From assembly GCF_951230155.1 (NCBI RefSeq), contig NZ_CATNVD010000013.1:1-64000 (forward strand): DNA of 64,000 nucleotides, read 5' to 3'. Under the pieces are notes generated by a model. The model saw only the letters and a list, made by a program, of their open reading frames with translations. It had not been told where the DNA came from and ran no database searches. Origin of the DNA: Parablautia sp. Marseille-Q6255. Lineage in GTDB: Bacteria; Bacillota; Clostridia; Lachnospirales; Lachnospiraceae. Every line of letters begins with the position of its first letter. Positions within the stretch are counted from its first letter, which is position 1. Made by a program: the position numbers and the translations under genes. This document shows, in pieces, positions 8,328 through 16,659 of this stretch.

Positions 8328-10181
8328 TTATCGAAATCCTGTATACTTCTGTGTCACCTCAAGAATGCGGTATACGTCAAGATACGGCTGGAACTGCGGT
8401 TCCGCTTTGCAGATATATTCCCTCATTTCCTTCCATGCCTCCAGCGCCTGCTCCTTCTCTCCCGATGCAAGAAGCAAGACAGCGTGCGCCAGATACAAAA
8501 CCGTCCTGCGGTGATGCTCCAAAATCTGATAAAACAGCTGCTCCGTTTTCGATTCAGACTGCCATTCTCCCGGATGGAAAGCTTCACAGCATGTACGCAG
8601 CCGCTGCATCCGGTGTACGATCTCTGCCTCTATACGGCTTCCCTTTCCATTGATATAATCGCAGCATTCAAGCGCAGAAAGCTGTTCCAGATATTCCTGT
8701 GCCTCCCTGGCATGCGCTCCATACGCAGCGTCAAAATATTCCCGGATCAGCTCCTGCGGATCGGTCTGCTCACAAAACAGCGTGCGCCCCATCATATAAT
8801 TGGGCATCGCATTCGGAAAGCAGGCGCGCAGCTCCTGACAGCTGATATAGCCGTTCAATCCCATTTCCCGCAGCTTCTGAATATCGCCATGGATCACTCT
8901 CGCAATATGCAGATACCCAAAATCCCCATAATGCGCCCGCCCAAGCGGATAGTCGTAGACGAAGCTGTCTCCTTCAAACTGCGCCTGCCATCCCCTTAAA
9001 TAAGCCAGATTTTCTCCAAGACTTGCAGGAAGCACGATCTGGTTCCTCACATATTCCGGAAGCGCCTGCGGTATCTGCTCCAGTGCGTAGGATTCCTCAA
9101 AGGTACGGCTGATCGGAGCAAACATCAGCACAAAGCGCTGCGGATGAATAAGGCGTTTCTTTACCGGCGGCCACAAAAGCTCCTGATACAAAAGGAACAC
9201 GATCCGTGTTTCGAGCCCTTCCTCCGCCAATCGGCGGTCGATCTCATTTAACAGATCCACATACTGATCAGACAGCGTTGTCTTTACACAATCCTCACAT
9301 TCACAAACATTGTTGTAATCATCTGCCAGCCAGATATGGAGATAATCTACCTGTGGATGCTCTTTTGCATACGCCACTACCGATGCCGCAAACACATCAA
9401 TGGCCTCTTCCGAATGGTAGCAGAGGTTCGTATTTGCCGGGATTCCCTGATACAGCTTCCGCTCTCCATCAAGCTCTGCCGCAAACCGCTCTACCTGAGG
9501 GGTTACTGTCTCCTTATTCGTATCCCAGGATGCCGTCTGATACCCCAGGGCCTCTCCGGTCCACCCATGTCCTACTTTATGCAGCAGCAGCCCCCTTTTT
9601 TCCAGCTGTGTTTCCAGCTCCTCCATACACCGCGCAGCATCTCCATACGTAAAAGACTGCGCATCGCGATACGGATTCTCGTCATGATGATACCACCTCG
9701 CCAGAAACGCATACGGCACCTGAAACTGCAAAAAGAAGCTATTATACCCAAGCTTGGGCAGCCAGTCAATAAAATCTCTGATATTTTCGAAGGAATCTGC
9801 TCCCTCGATGCAAACACCCCTGTGGTAAAAGGATGCGCTTTTCTGATAGGATGCACACAGGCTCCCTCTTTCTGTCTGCGGGATCACCTCACCCCCCTGT
9901 GCCGGAAGCAAAAAGCGGCATCCCAGATGATGCAGATAGTCGTAGACGCCAAGCAGCACACTTCTCGGATTGCCGCCGGCGATCACGCCTCCGTCCTGTG
10001 TGACCTGCACTAAAAAGGCATCACAGCCGCCAGAAGCATCGCACAGTCCGGCATCTATCTGCAGCCGGACAGAGAAGGGGGCTTGCGCCAGATCTTTTAC
10101 CATCTGCTCCAGATATTTTTGCAGCTCCTGCGCCGCAAACACAACCGGTCCCGGAGCCCCGTCTTCATAGATTACTCGCAT
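8328..10181 (-). CDS. DUF4838 family glycoside hydrolase-like protein, cytoplasmic
   Basis: This 617-residue protein has the DUF4838 plan: an N-terminal domain like those of GH67/GH20 enzymes (AAQELQKYLEQ, then GCRFLLPAQGGEVIP at about 95-110), followed by a TIM-barrel-like region with the motif WLADDYNNVCECEDC at about 277-291. The start at 10181 follows AAAGGAGAGG; upstream in-frame codons lack a site. No signal peptide is present, so it acts in the cytoplasm on imported material. Substrates of this family are poorly known; cleavage of an anionic amino-sugar glycoside would suit the operon (inference). It follows an intrinsic terminator and so may be less expressed than the binding protein gene. 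Confidence 0.75.
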   Translation of the reverse strand: MRVIYEDGAPGPVVFAAQELQKYLEQMVKDLAQAPFSVRLQIDAGLCDASGGCDAFLVQVTQDGGVIAGGNPRSVLLGVYDYLHHLGCRFLLPAQGGEVIPQTERGSLCASYQKSASFYHRGVCIEGADSFENIRDFIDWLPKLGYNSFFLQFQVPYAFLARWYHHDENPYRDAQSFTYGDAARCMEELETQLEKRGLLLHKVGHGWTGEALGYQTASWDTNKETVTPQVERFAAELDGERKLYQGIPANTNLCYHSEEAIDVFAASVVAYAKEHPQVDYLHIWLADDYNNVCECEDCVKTTLSDQYVDLLNEIDRRLAEEGLETRIVFLLYQELLWPPVKKRLIHPQRFVLMFAPISRTFEESYALEQIPQALPEYVRNQIVLPASLGENLAYLRGWQAQFEGDSFVYDYPLGRAHYGDFGYLHIARVIHGDIQKLREMGLNGYISCQELRACFPNAMPNYMMGRTLFCEQTDPQELIREYFDAAYGAHAREAQEYLEQLSALECCDYINGKGSRIEAEIVHRMQRLRTCCEAFHPGEWQSESKTEQLFYQILEHHRRTVLYLAHAVLLLASGEKEQALEAWKEMREYICKAEPQFQPYLDVYRILEVTQKYTGFR

Positions 10182-10228
10182 GGTCCTCTCCTTTCCATCG
10201 CACACAGCAGCAGGCAAACCCTCCTGTA

Positions 10229-10246
10229 ACGTAAAATGACGTAAAA
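10229..10246. repeat. Short direct repeat ACGTAAAA x2
   Basis: ACGTAAAA occurs at 10229-10236 and 10239-10246, a 10-bp period, between the terminator after the binding protein gene and the DUF4838 start. It could be a small operator or chance; I see no convincing promoter beside it. Confidence 0.3.
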
Positions 10247-10274
10247 ACTTCCGTCTGCTGCCGCGAAAAAGGGC

Positions 10275-10320
10275 AAAAAATACCCTGCAGAATAAGCATT
10301 CCTGTTTACTCCGCAGGGTT
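10275..10320 (-). terminator. Intra-operon terminator after the binding protein gene
   Basis: Just past the binding protein stop codon, the minus strand can form a stem of ACCCTGC (10313-10319) with GCAGGGT (10282-10288), followed by a run of six Ts (10275-10280). It should terminate part of the transcripts before the DUF4838, NagB-like, NagA-like and CHR genes. Confidence 0.65.
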
Positions 10321-10330
10321 CTTATCATGA

Positions 10331-11356
10331 TTATTCTGCCAGTGCTTCTTTCATCAGGTCAAACATTACATAATCCTCAAGCGGCACTTCACCCTCGACA
10401 TCTCCGCTCTCAATAAACATCTCCTGCTGTCTCTGATAGTAATCCTGCATCGTATTGTCTTCGATTCCAGTTCTCACATCATCAGCGCTAAACCAGGTCG
10501 CATCGCCAGTCTCAACAAGGCAGGCCTCTTTGTCTTTTGCACACTGCTTTGCATACAGCCCAACTGCATAGTCCCAGTTTTCTTCCTGAGAAGCGTATTC
10601 CATAGATTTGTACAACGCACGGCTGAAGCGAAGCAGGATATCACGGTTCTCCTCTGCATACTGCGGCAGGCAGATCCAGCTTGACAGGTTTACAGAATCT
10701 GTTGCAAACTCAAGCTCTACTGCATCCTCAGACATTTCCATGATCTGATTGCTGTACGGATTCCATGCAGTACATGCGTCTACAGAACCGGAAGCCATCG
10801 CTGCCACCATGTTTGTTGCGTCCATTTCATACGCCTCAATGTCCTCAAGCGTCAGCCCGCCTGCTGCCAGCGCACCATTTAAAGCTGTCTCAGAAGAAGA
10901 TCCTGCATTGTACGCAACCTTCTTTCCTTTCAGATTTGCGATATCGTCTACACTCGTAACCTCAGAAGACGGAAGGACAATGATCCTGTCTGTGCTGTGT
11001 ACAGAGCTCGGTGCAAAGATCTTTGCCTGCCCGTTAATGCAGAGCTTATGCGCACCGTGTCCGATATAAGCGAGGTCAATGCTGCCTCCCTCCATCGCTG
11101 CGATCTCAGACGGACCATCTGCAAACTCCCAGAGCTTGATCTCAAGTCCTTCCTCTGCAAAGAATCCCTGGTCAATACCAGTCAGCACAGACCACAAAGA
11201 AGCGTAGTTCGGCATATAAGCTACATTGAGCTGAACAGTTTCTACATCTGCTGCCGGAGCCTCTGTTTCTGCCTCCTGTGCAAATGCTGTCATAGAGGAC
11301 ATTGCCATCACTGCTGCTGCAGACAGAGCTGTCAGCTTTTTCAGATTCCATTTCAT
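10331..11356 (-). CDS. ABC transporter substrate-binding protein, SsuA/TauA/NMT1 type
   Basis: This 341-residue binding protein belongs to the NMT1/SsuA-like group whose members bind sulfonates, nitrate, thiamine precursors and related small molecules. After the signal peptide come the typical stretches VAYMPNYASLW, GIDQGFFAEEGLEIKLWEF and a DLAYIGHGAH loop. The start follows GGAGGAAAT. The signal peptide ends in SSMTAFA-QEA and has no lipobox cysteine, unusual for a Gram-positive binding protein. It forms one importer with the permease and ATPase genes just upstream. The ligand cannot be read from sequence; its family is not the usual sugar-binding one. Confidence 0.85.
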   Translation of the reverse strand: MKWNLKKLTALSAAAVMAMSSMTAFAQEAETEAPAADVETVQLNVAYMPNYASLWSVLTGIDQGFFAEEGLEIKLWEFADGPSEIAAMEGGSIDLAYIGHGAHKLCINGQAKIFAPSSVHSTDRIIVLPSSEVTSVDDIANLKGKKVAYNAGSSSETALNGALAAGGLTLEDIEAYEMDATNMVAAMASGSVDACTAWNPYSNQIMEMSEDAVELEFATDSVNLSSWICLPQYAEENRDILLRFSRALYKSMEYASQEENWDYAVGLYAKQCAKDKEACLVETGDATWFSADDVRTGIEDNTMQDYYQRQQEMFIESGDVEGEVPLEDYVMFDLMKEALAE

Positions 11357-11387
11357 ATTTTATTTCCTCCTTAAATTGGGTTTTATT

Positions 11388-11409
11388 TGAACCGCCCTGC
11401 GCGGTCAAG
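11388..11409 (-). other. Intercistronic stem-loop before the binding protein gene
   Basis: In the 101-bp gap between ATPase and binding protein the minus strand reads TTGACCGC, a short loop, then GCGGTTCAA. Without a T run, this looks like an mRNA-stabilising hairpin protecting the binding protein message rather than a terminator. Confidence 0.4.
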
Positions 11410-11457
11410 TACGGTGTTTTGGAGCGTCCGCCCCTTGTCTGTTTCTTTTTGCTGCGC

Positions 11458-12249
11458 TTACTTGCGCACTTCCAGAAACTCCTGATAAACTTCATTCCAG
11501 ATTTCTGCTTTCAGCTCGAGAAACCTCTGCTCTGACTTCGTCTCCTGCGTTCTCGGATACGGGATATCAATATCTACGATCCGTTTGATCCGCCCCGGAC
11601 GTGCACTCATAATGATCACGCGCTGCGCCAGGATGATCGCCTCATCTACGTCATGAGTAATAAAGAAGCAGGTCTTTTTCTCATGCTCCCACGTATTCAG
11701 AAGCTCGGTCTGAAGCTGTACACGCGTCTGTGCATCGAGTGCTCCAAACGGCTCATCCAGAAGCAGAACCTCCGGATTTGCTGCGTATGCGCGCGCGATT
11801 GCCACACGCTGTTTCATACCTCCGGAAAGCTCCTTGGGGTAAGAGTGTTCAAAGCCCTCAAGCCCTACAGCCTTGATGTATTTTCTCGCGATCTCTTCCG
11901 CCTGTGCCTTCGGGACCTTTTTCATCTCAAGACCGAACATGACATTTTTTAGTACTGTCCTCCACGGGAACAGCGCATACTGCTGGAATACGACGCCGCG
12001 CTCTACGCCCGTGCCCTCGATCTGTTTTCCATCCAGATACACCGCTCCGCTTGTCGGCTCCAGCAGGCCCGCGATAATATTGAGCAGAGTAGATTTTCCG
12101 CAGCCGGACGGTCCTACCACACAGATAAATTCATTTTCTCTGATATCCAGATTTACGCCGTTTAACGCGACCATCTTCCCGTTGCGTCCCTCGTACTCTT
12201 TATAGACATTATCAATTTTTAATTTTACTAATTTATCTTCTCTTGCCAT
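11458..12249 (-). CDS. ABC transporter ATPase, SsuB/TauB/NrtD type
   Basis: This 263-residue ATPase energises the importer. Walker A is GPSGCGKST at about residues 43-51, the signature motif is LSGGMKQR, and Walker B is VLLLDEPFGALDAQT with the H-loop in FFITHDVDEAI. The start overlaps the end of the permease gene by 22 bp, showing coupling. Best match by motif is the sulfonate/taurine/nitrate importer group. It works at the inner face of the membrane. Confidence 0.9.
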   Translation of the reverse strand: MAREDKLVKLKIDNVYKEYEGRNGKMVALNGVNLDIRENEFICVVGPSGCGKSTLLNIIAGLLEPTSGAVYLDGKQIEGTGVERGVVFQQYALFPWRTVLKNVMFGLEMKKVPKAQAEEIARKYIKAVGLEGFEHSYPKELSGGMKQRVAIARAYAANPEVLLLDEPFGALDAQTRVQLQTELLNTWEHEKKTCFFITHDVDEAIILAQRVIIMSARPGRIKRIVDIDIPYPRTQETKSEQRFLELKAEIWNEVYQEFLEVRK

Positions 12250-13007
12250 CCTGTTAATTTCCTTTCTATAATATCAACAATCTTTACCAGGATCAGGCCA
12301 ATGATACCAAGTAAAATAATGTACATCAGCATCGGAGCTGATTCAAAAGAGTTCGACAGGGAACGGATTCTCATACCGATACCAGCCTGAGCACCGGTAG
12401 ACTCTGCCGCAAGCAGGGTCGTAAGAGCTGCCCCGAGTCCAAGGCGGACTGCCGTGATGATAAACGGAACGGTAGCCGGGCAGATGATCTTTACGAAAAT
12501 ATCAAAATCATTTGCGCCAAGTACCTTTGCTGCTTTGAGCAGGGTTACATCAATATTTTTGATTCCCTGATAGATCGTAATACTCATTGTCATAAATGTG
12601 CAGATCCAGATCAGGATCACAGCCGGCTTCTGACCGACTCCAAACGTGATAACAAGGAGCGGCGCGTATGCCAGGGCCGGAATATTACGGATAAAGTTGA
12701 TCCACGGCTCGATGATCTTCTGCACCGGCGTATACCACGCCATCAAAAACGCTACCGGCAAGGATGTAATAAAGCCAAGCCCAAACCCTGCTGCCACACA
12801 TGTCATACTGCTTGCAATATCCTTCCAGAATGCGCCGCGGTCGATCATCGTCTTTACCGTCGGAACGACCTTGTCCGCGAACGGGAAGCTTCTGCTTGTC
12901 ACATCTCCGATAGAGAGCAGATACCATACGAGCAGCGCCGCTGCCAGTGAGATCAGCAGCCATACCTTGTCATTAATCACTATTTTTTTCTTCTTTTTGT
13001 CGCCCAT
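12228..13007 (-). CDS. ABC transporter permease, SsuC/TauC type
   Basis: This 259-residue membrane protein has about six transmembrane segments and the permease EAA-like loop (KAAKVLGANDFDIFVKIICPATVPFI at about 177-202). The start follows GGAAGGTAAG. It forms the channel of the importer with the ATPase and binding protein. It lies 39 bp after the LarA-like gene, within the same transcription unit. Confidence 0.9.
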   Translation of the reverse strand: MGDKKKKKIVINDKVWLLISLAAALLVWYLLSIGDVTSRSFPFADKVVPTVKTMIDRGAFWKDIASSMTCVAAGFGLGFITSLPVAFLMAWYTPVQKIIEPWINFIRNIPALAYAPLLVITFGVGQKPAVILIWICTFMTMSITIYQGIKNIDVTLLKAAKVLGANDFDIFVKIICPATVPFIITAVRLGLGAALTTLLAAESTGAQAGIGMRIRSLSNSFESAPMLMYIILLGIIGLILVKIVDIIERKLTGWQEKIN

Positions 13008-13046
13008 TTCTTACCTTCCTTTACCTAAGCCCTGACGGGGTGCTGA

Positions 13047-14540
13047 TCAGCCGCAGCACGGATGTCCGTGCCCGTCTCTTGTATGGCTGTTCTGTGACGG
13101 ATCCTTCATGCAAAGATGCACTGCTGCTGTTGTGAATGTTTTCGGCAATGCGAGGATGTTCGGATTCGGGCCGACATACTTCTTCATTGCATCTGCAAGC
13201 GCTTCCTCCACCGTTGCTCTTGTCTTCAGTCCCATGCCTCTTGCAATACCCGGCTCGCGCGCTCCTACAATGTAGATCGCGCTCGTGTGTTCCTCTGCCA
13301 GATGTCCGCAGCTCATCATGGAAAATCCGTGGAACGGATGGAACGCATTTGCAAAACGGTATTTTCTGATATACTCTTCATTCGTTCCGAAATACTCCCC
13401 GTAGCGGTTCATATCCGGCAGGATGTTCATGGAATCGTGCTGGAACATCTCATACAGCTCACGCAGATACGGCCACCGCTCATCGTGGAACCATCCGTCG
13501 CAGATGCTCGGAACGATAAACACGCAGCGGTCAGAAAGTACTCTCTTGTGGCGGATCACCTGTGCGGAAAGCGCCTGCATCATCTGGATCGGATTCGTCC
13601 CCATGCCGTCTCCGTAGTGGAAATTCGTCGGCATCCCGAACACGACTACGTCGTACTTCTTTTCTGCCCAGTGCACATAGGTGCGCTTGTCTGCCGTCTT
13701 CCAGCTGACTGGCTGCATCTCCCTGGCATATCCGGAATTGATCTCGATCTGACGCGATTTTGTATCAAGCACAGCGTCGCAGCAGAAAAATTTCTTTCCC
13801 ATTTTCTCTTCCATAAACATACCGTGACGGTCAAACTTCTGGCGCATCACACTGCTTGTGGATACCGGCACGAAATCCGGCTTATGCATAACATCCGGCA
13901 CGTGGTGGCTCGCAATACTTCTCCAGTGGCTGATCCCTGTCGCACAGTGCTTGTATCCGCCTGAGTACCCGCCGTACGGGTTCCCCTGTGTATGGCCGAT
14001 CAAGATCGCCACATCTGCATCAAAGACATATTTGTTCATAATCACGTGATCCCCTGCCTCGGTGTACCCAAGATCCACGAGATGCTCGTAATCCTCACTG
14101 TCGTGGCTCGTGATCTGCCCATGCGGATAAAATTCCTGAAACAGCTCTTCTCCGAGGATCGTGCGCATTTCCTTTACTGTCGCACGCGGATGCAGTCCGT
14201 TGGAAAAAAGCAGCAGCACATCCTTTCGTTCCACACCGACACTGTAAAGCTCATCCAGACACGCGCGGATCGCTACCTTTCTGTGTGAGGTCGGCTGGTT
14301 GCCTCCCTTTACAATATCCGGAATGACGATGACCACCCGGTCTCCCGCCTTTGCGATCTCTGTCAGCGTCGGCATACCGATCGGATTGCGGATGCTCTCC
14401 AGTGTCGCCGCATACAGGCTGTCCCAGTCCTGCGGCAGGCACGGCGGATCTGCAACCGTCTCCCCCGGAATAAACACATCCGTTGAATCCGGAAGCTCTG
14501 CGCTCATCATGCCATTGCCATATTCAAATTCCAGTCTCAT
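13047..14540 (-). CDS. LarA-like nickel-pincer (DUF2088) racemase/epimerase
   Basis: This 497-residue member of the lactate racemase family probably racemises or epimerises a 2-hydroxy acid by hydride transfer on the nickel-pincer cofactor. The residues that matter are present: H117 in SNGLHPRA, H183 in ILIGHT, K197 in GYSGGYK (the Lys that binds the cofactor in LarA) and H212/H213 in SIASHH (nickel ligand region). The tail 486-497 is rich in His and Cys (HTRDGHGHPCCG) and could hold metal. LarB, LarC and LarE are not in this window. The family also includes malate, hydroxyglutarate and gluconate enzymes, so the substrate is open; the operon suggests an acid derived from the imported sugar. 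Confidence 0.8.
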   Translation of the reverse strand: MRLEFEYGNGMMSAELPDSTDVFIPGETVADPPCLPQDWDSLYAATLESIRNPIGMPTLTEIAKAGDRVVIVIPDIVKGGNQPTSHRKVAIRACLDELYSVGVERKDVLLLFSNGLHPRATVKEMRTILGEELFQEFYPHGQITSHDSEDYEHLVDLGYTEAGDHVIMNKYVFDADVAILIGHTQGNPYGGYSGGYKHCATGISHWRSIASHHVPDVMHKPDFVPVSTSSVMRQKFDRHGMFMEEKMGKKFFCCDAVLDTKSRQIEINSGYAREMQPVSWKTADKRTYVHWAEKKYDVVVFGMPTNFHYGDGMGTNPIQMMQALSAQVIRHKRVLSDRCVFIVPSICDGWFHDERWPYLRELYEMFQHDSMNILPDMNRYGEYFGTNEEYIRKYRFANAFHPFHGFSMMSCGHLAEEHTSAIYIVGAREPGIARGMGLKTRATVEEALADAMKKYVGPNPNILALPKTFTTAAVHLCMKDPSQNSHTRDGHGHPCCG

Positions 14541-14567
14541 CTGAGTCTCTCCTTTTCTTTTTTATCG

Positions 14568-15404
14568 TTATTTTCCGAGATACAGCCGGATGATCTCCAG
14601 ATATTCCTCCGGGTAAAATCCAATCTCACCTGTAAACCGCGTAAGAGCGATCAGCCCGCCGTCGATTTCCTCGATCGAAGCCAGCATCGCCGCATTATCC
14701 GCTTTCAGTCCGCCTCCATATACAACGTCCATGCCGCCTGTGCGCTCCTTGACAAAGCACGCGATCTTCGTAATATATTCCTTATCTGCCGGAACCTTCC
14801 CCGGTCCGATACTCCATACCGGCTCATATGCGATCACTACTGCGGACGGATCGATCCCATCCAGTCCGGCGTCCAGCTGCGCTCCGAGCACCTCCTGCCA
14901 CCTCGGCTGCTCCTCGCTCGTCTCGCCGATACAGTAAACGACCTTAAGCCCTGCATCCACCGCACAGCGGATCTCCTTATTCAGCAGACGGTCCACTGCG
15001 GACATATCTGTCACCCCTGCCTCCGCAAGGATGCCCTTTTTGTCATTTCGTTCCTCGCAATGTCCGATCAGTGCGGCTGTACAGCCCATCGCTTTTACGA
15101 TAGAAGCCGGACGATTCGTTGTAAACGCGCCGAAATTCCCTCCCACGGCGGTATTGTCGCGATACACGCTCTGACTGCCGATCTGCACCGGACTGTTTTC
15201 GGTGCGCGCCTGTACTGCAGCGATCAGATGTGCTTCCGGAAGGAACTGGATAAACTCCACCTCGGCCGGATCATACGCGCGCAGCGCCTCCTGCGTCCCT
15301 GTCACTACCGCTTTTGCCCAATCGCAGACCGGCGCGAGGCGGTTGACGCCTCCAAGCTCCACCGGTACATCAAAACGCTTTAAATTCAGATAAATATGTT
15401 TCAT
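14568..15404 (-). CDS. Triose-phosphate isomerase-like protein with altered phosphate site
   Basis: This 278-residue protein is a TIM homologue with the catalytic set intact: N7-x-K9, H115 (GHCEER) and E194 (AYEPVWSIGPGK with the lid loop). The phosphate grip differs: loop 7 is GGG (230-232) instead of GGS, and the loop 8 motif VGGAS is replaced by IALTRF (252-257), bringing in Arg256. TIM normally interconverts dihydroxyacetone phosphate and glyceraldehyde-3-P. Here isomerisation of a related triose with another acidic group is more likely (inference). A housekeeping tpiA should exist elsewhere in the genome. It lies between the phosphofructokinase and LarA-like genes. Confidence 0.8.
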   Translation of the reverse strand: MKHIYLNLKRFDVPVELGGVNRLAPVCDWAKAVVTGTQEALRAYDPAEVEFIQFLPEAHLIAAVQARTENSPVQIGSQSVYRDNTAVGGNFGAFTTNRPASIVKAMGCTAALIGHCEERNDKKGILAEAGVTDMSAVDRLLNKEIRCAVDAGLKVVYCIGETSEEQPRWQEVLGAQLDAGLDGIDPSAVVIAYEPVWSIGPGKVPADKEYITKIACFVKERTGGMDVVYGGGLKADNAAMLASIEEIDGGLIALTRFTGEIGFYPEEYLEIIRLYLGK

Positions 15405-15464
15405 GCTATGTATTCCTTCCTTTTCTGTCCTCTGTCTTCCGGGGATCCCGATCCTGTGCCCTCC

Positions 15465-16625
15465 TTACCTGAGAAATGCAAACTGCGGGAGATCTCCGCC
15501 CATCAGCGGACTGGCATACTCAAAAAATTCATCTGCGATCTGATTTCCATCAATGATCCACTCAAGCGGGAATTTCTTTTCTGCATTTGCCACTCCCGCA
15601 AGCGGCGTCAGGAACAGTCTGCTTGAATATGACGGCTTTCTGTGCGCCTCGATCGCTACCATATGACCGCTCTCGCCCCGGAGCGCCGCCTCCACAGCAA
15701 AGCTGCCCACATCGTACGCTTCCTGCCTGTCAACAGGGGAAACATACGGGATACTCGTTCTGCCCAGAAGCCCCGGCTTCTCTGCCCTTGACTTGATCCC
15801 GAGCTTCTGCATGATCTGATCTGAAATGTGCTGTGCCGCACCACCCGGGACGACATGTCCGAAGCCATCCACAATACCTGTATCCGCCAGAGGCTTTCCA
15901 TCCAGACCGCAAATTCCTTCGCTTACTGTTACCAGCAGCCCGTTTCCTTTTGCATATGCTTTTTCAATATCTGCAAGCATCCGATCCTCATCGACTGGTA
16001 CCTCCGGAAGGTAAATCAGCTGCTCGCAGGTGGTAAGACGCTTTGCCATGGCAGACGCAGCCGTTACCCATCCGGCATTGCGCCCCATCAGCTCCATAAC
16101 GACTACATGGATCGGCAGACCGGACGCATCGAGCGCAAGCTCTGACGCATTTACTGCCGCATACCGTGCAGCGCTTGCAAATCCCGGACAGTGATCCGTT
16201 ACTTCGAGGTCATTATCCATTGTCTTGGGGATACCGATCACACGGATATCCAGACCTTCCCGCACTGCCAGATCATTTACTTTGTTGCAGGTATCCATCG
16301 AATCATTGCCGCCATTATAGAAGAAGGCGTCAATCTGAAACCGTTTTAGTGTCTCCAGCACTGTCGGATAATCCGCTTCACCAAGCTTGCGTCTGCAGGA
16401 GCCGATCGCAGAAGCCGGTGTGTGCGACAGCCTGCTGATCACCTCTGCCGGAACCCCGGTCAGATCGATCAGATCTCCTTTCAGGATCCCCTCCGCGCCG
16501 AACCGCGCTGCATAGATTTTATCGACTTTTCCTGACGCGCGCGCCGCTTCTACCACACCCTGCAGTGATGTGTTGATCACCGCGGTCGGGCCGCCGCCGT
16601 GCGCTACCAGAATATTCATTCCCAT
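15465..16625 (-). CDS. 6-phosphofructokinase, PPi-type
   Basis: This 386-residue member of the PfkA family has the nucleotide or PPi loop GGGPTAVIN (10-18), GGNDSMDT at 105-112, GIPKTMDNDL with K134, and MGR at 180-182. Asp108 at the position that is Gly in ATP enzymes, together with the Lys, marks the pyrophosphate-dependent type. The E. coli ligands of the sugar 6-phosphate, Arg162 and His249, appear as His and Leu here, but this clade varies, so I give this little weight. Expected role: add the C1 phosphate to a fructose derivative before the aldolase. The start at 16625 follows AAGGACAGGA. Confidence 0.85.
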   Translation of the reverse strand: MGMNILVAHGGGPTAVINTSLQGVVEAARASGKVDKIYAARFGAEGILKGDLIDLTGVPAEVISRLSHTPASAIGSCRRKLGEADYPTVLETLKRFQIDAFFYNGGNDSMDTCNKVNDLAVREGLDIRVIGIPKTMDNDLEVTDHCPGFASAARYAAVNASELALDASGLPIHVVVMELMGRNAGWVTAASAMAKRLTTCEQLIYLPEVPVDEDRMLADIEKAYAKGNGLLVTVSEGICGLDGKPLADTGIVDGFGHVVPGGAAQHISDQIMQKLGIKSRAEKPGLLGRTSIPYVSPVDRQEAYDVGSFAVEAALRGESGHMVAIEAHRKPSYSSRLFLTPLAGVANAEKKFPLEWIIDGNQIADEFFEYASPLMGGDLPQFAFLR

Positions 16626-16659
16626 ATATTCCTGTCCTTTCTTTTCATGCCGCGATCTG

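Noticed and set aside
15465-16625. Changed 6-phosphate ligands (His and Leu for Arg162 and His249) in the phosphofructokinase as evidence for a new substrate
   Set aside because: PPi-type enzymes vary at these places, so the comparison with E. coli PfkA is not decisive and I did not count it.
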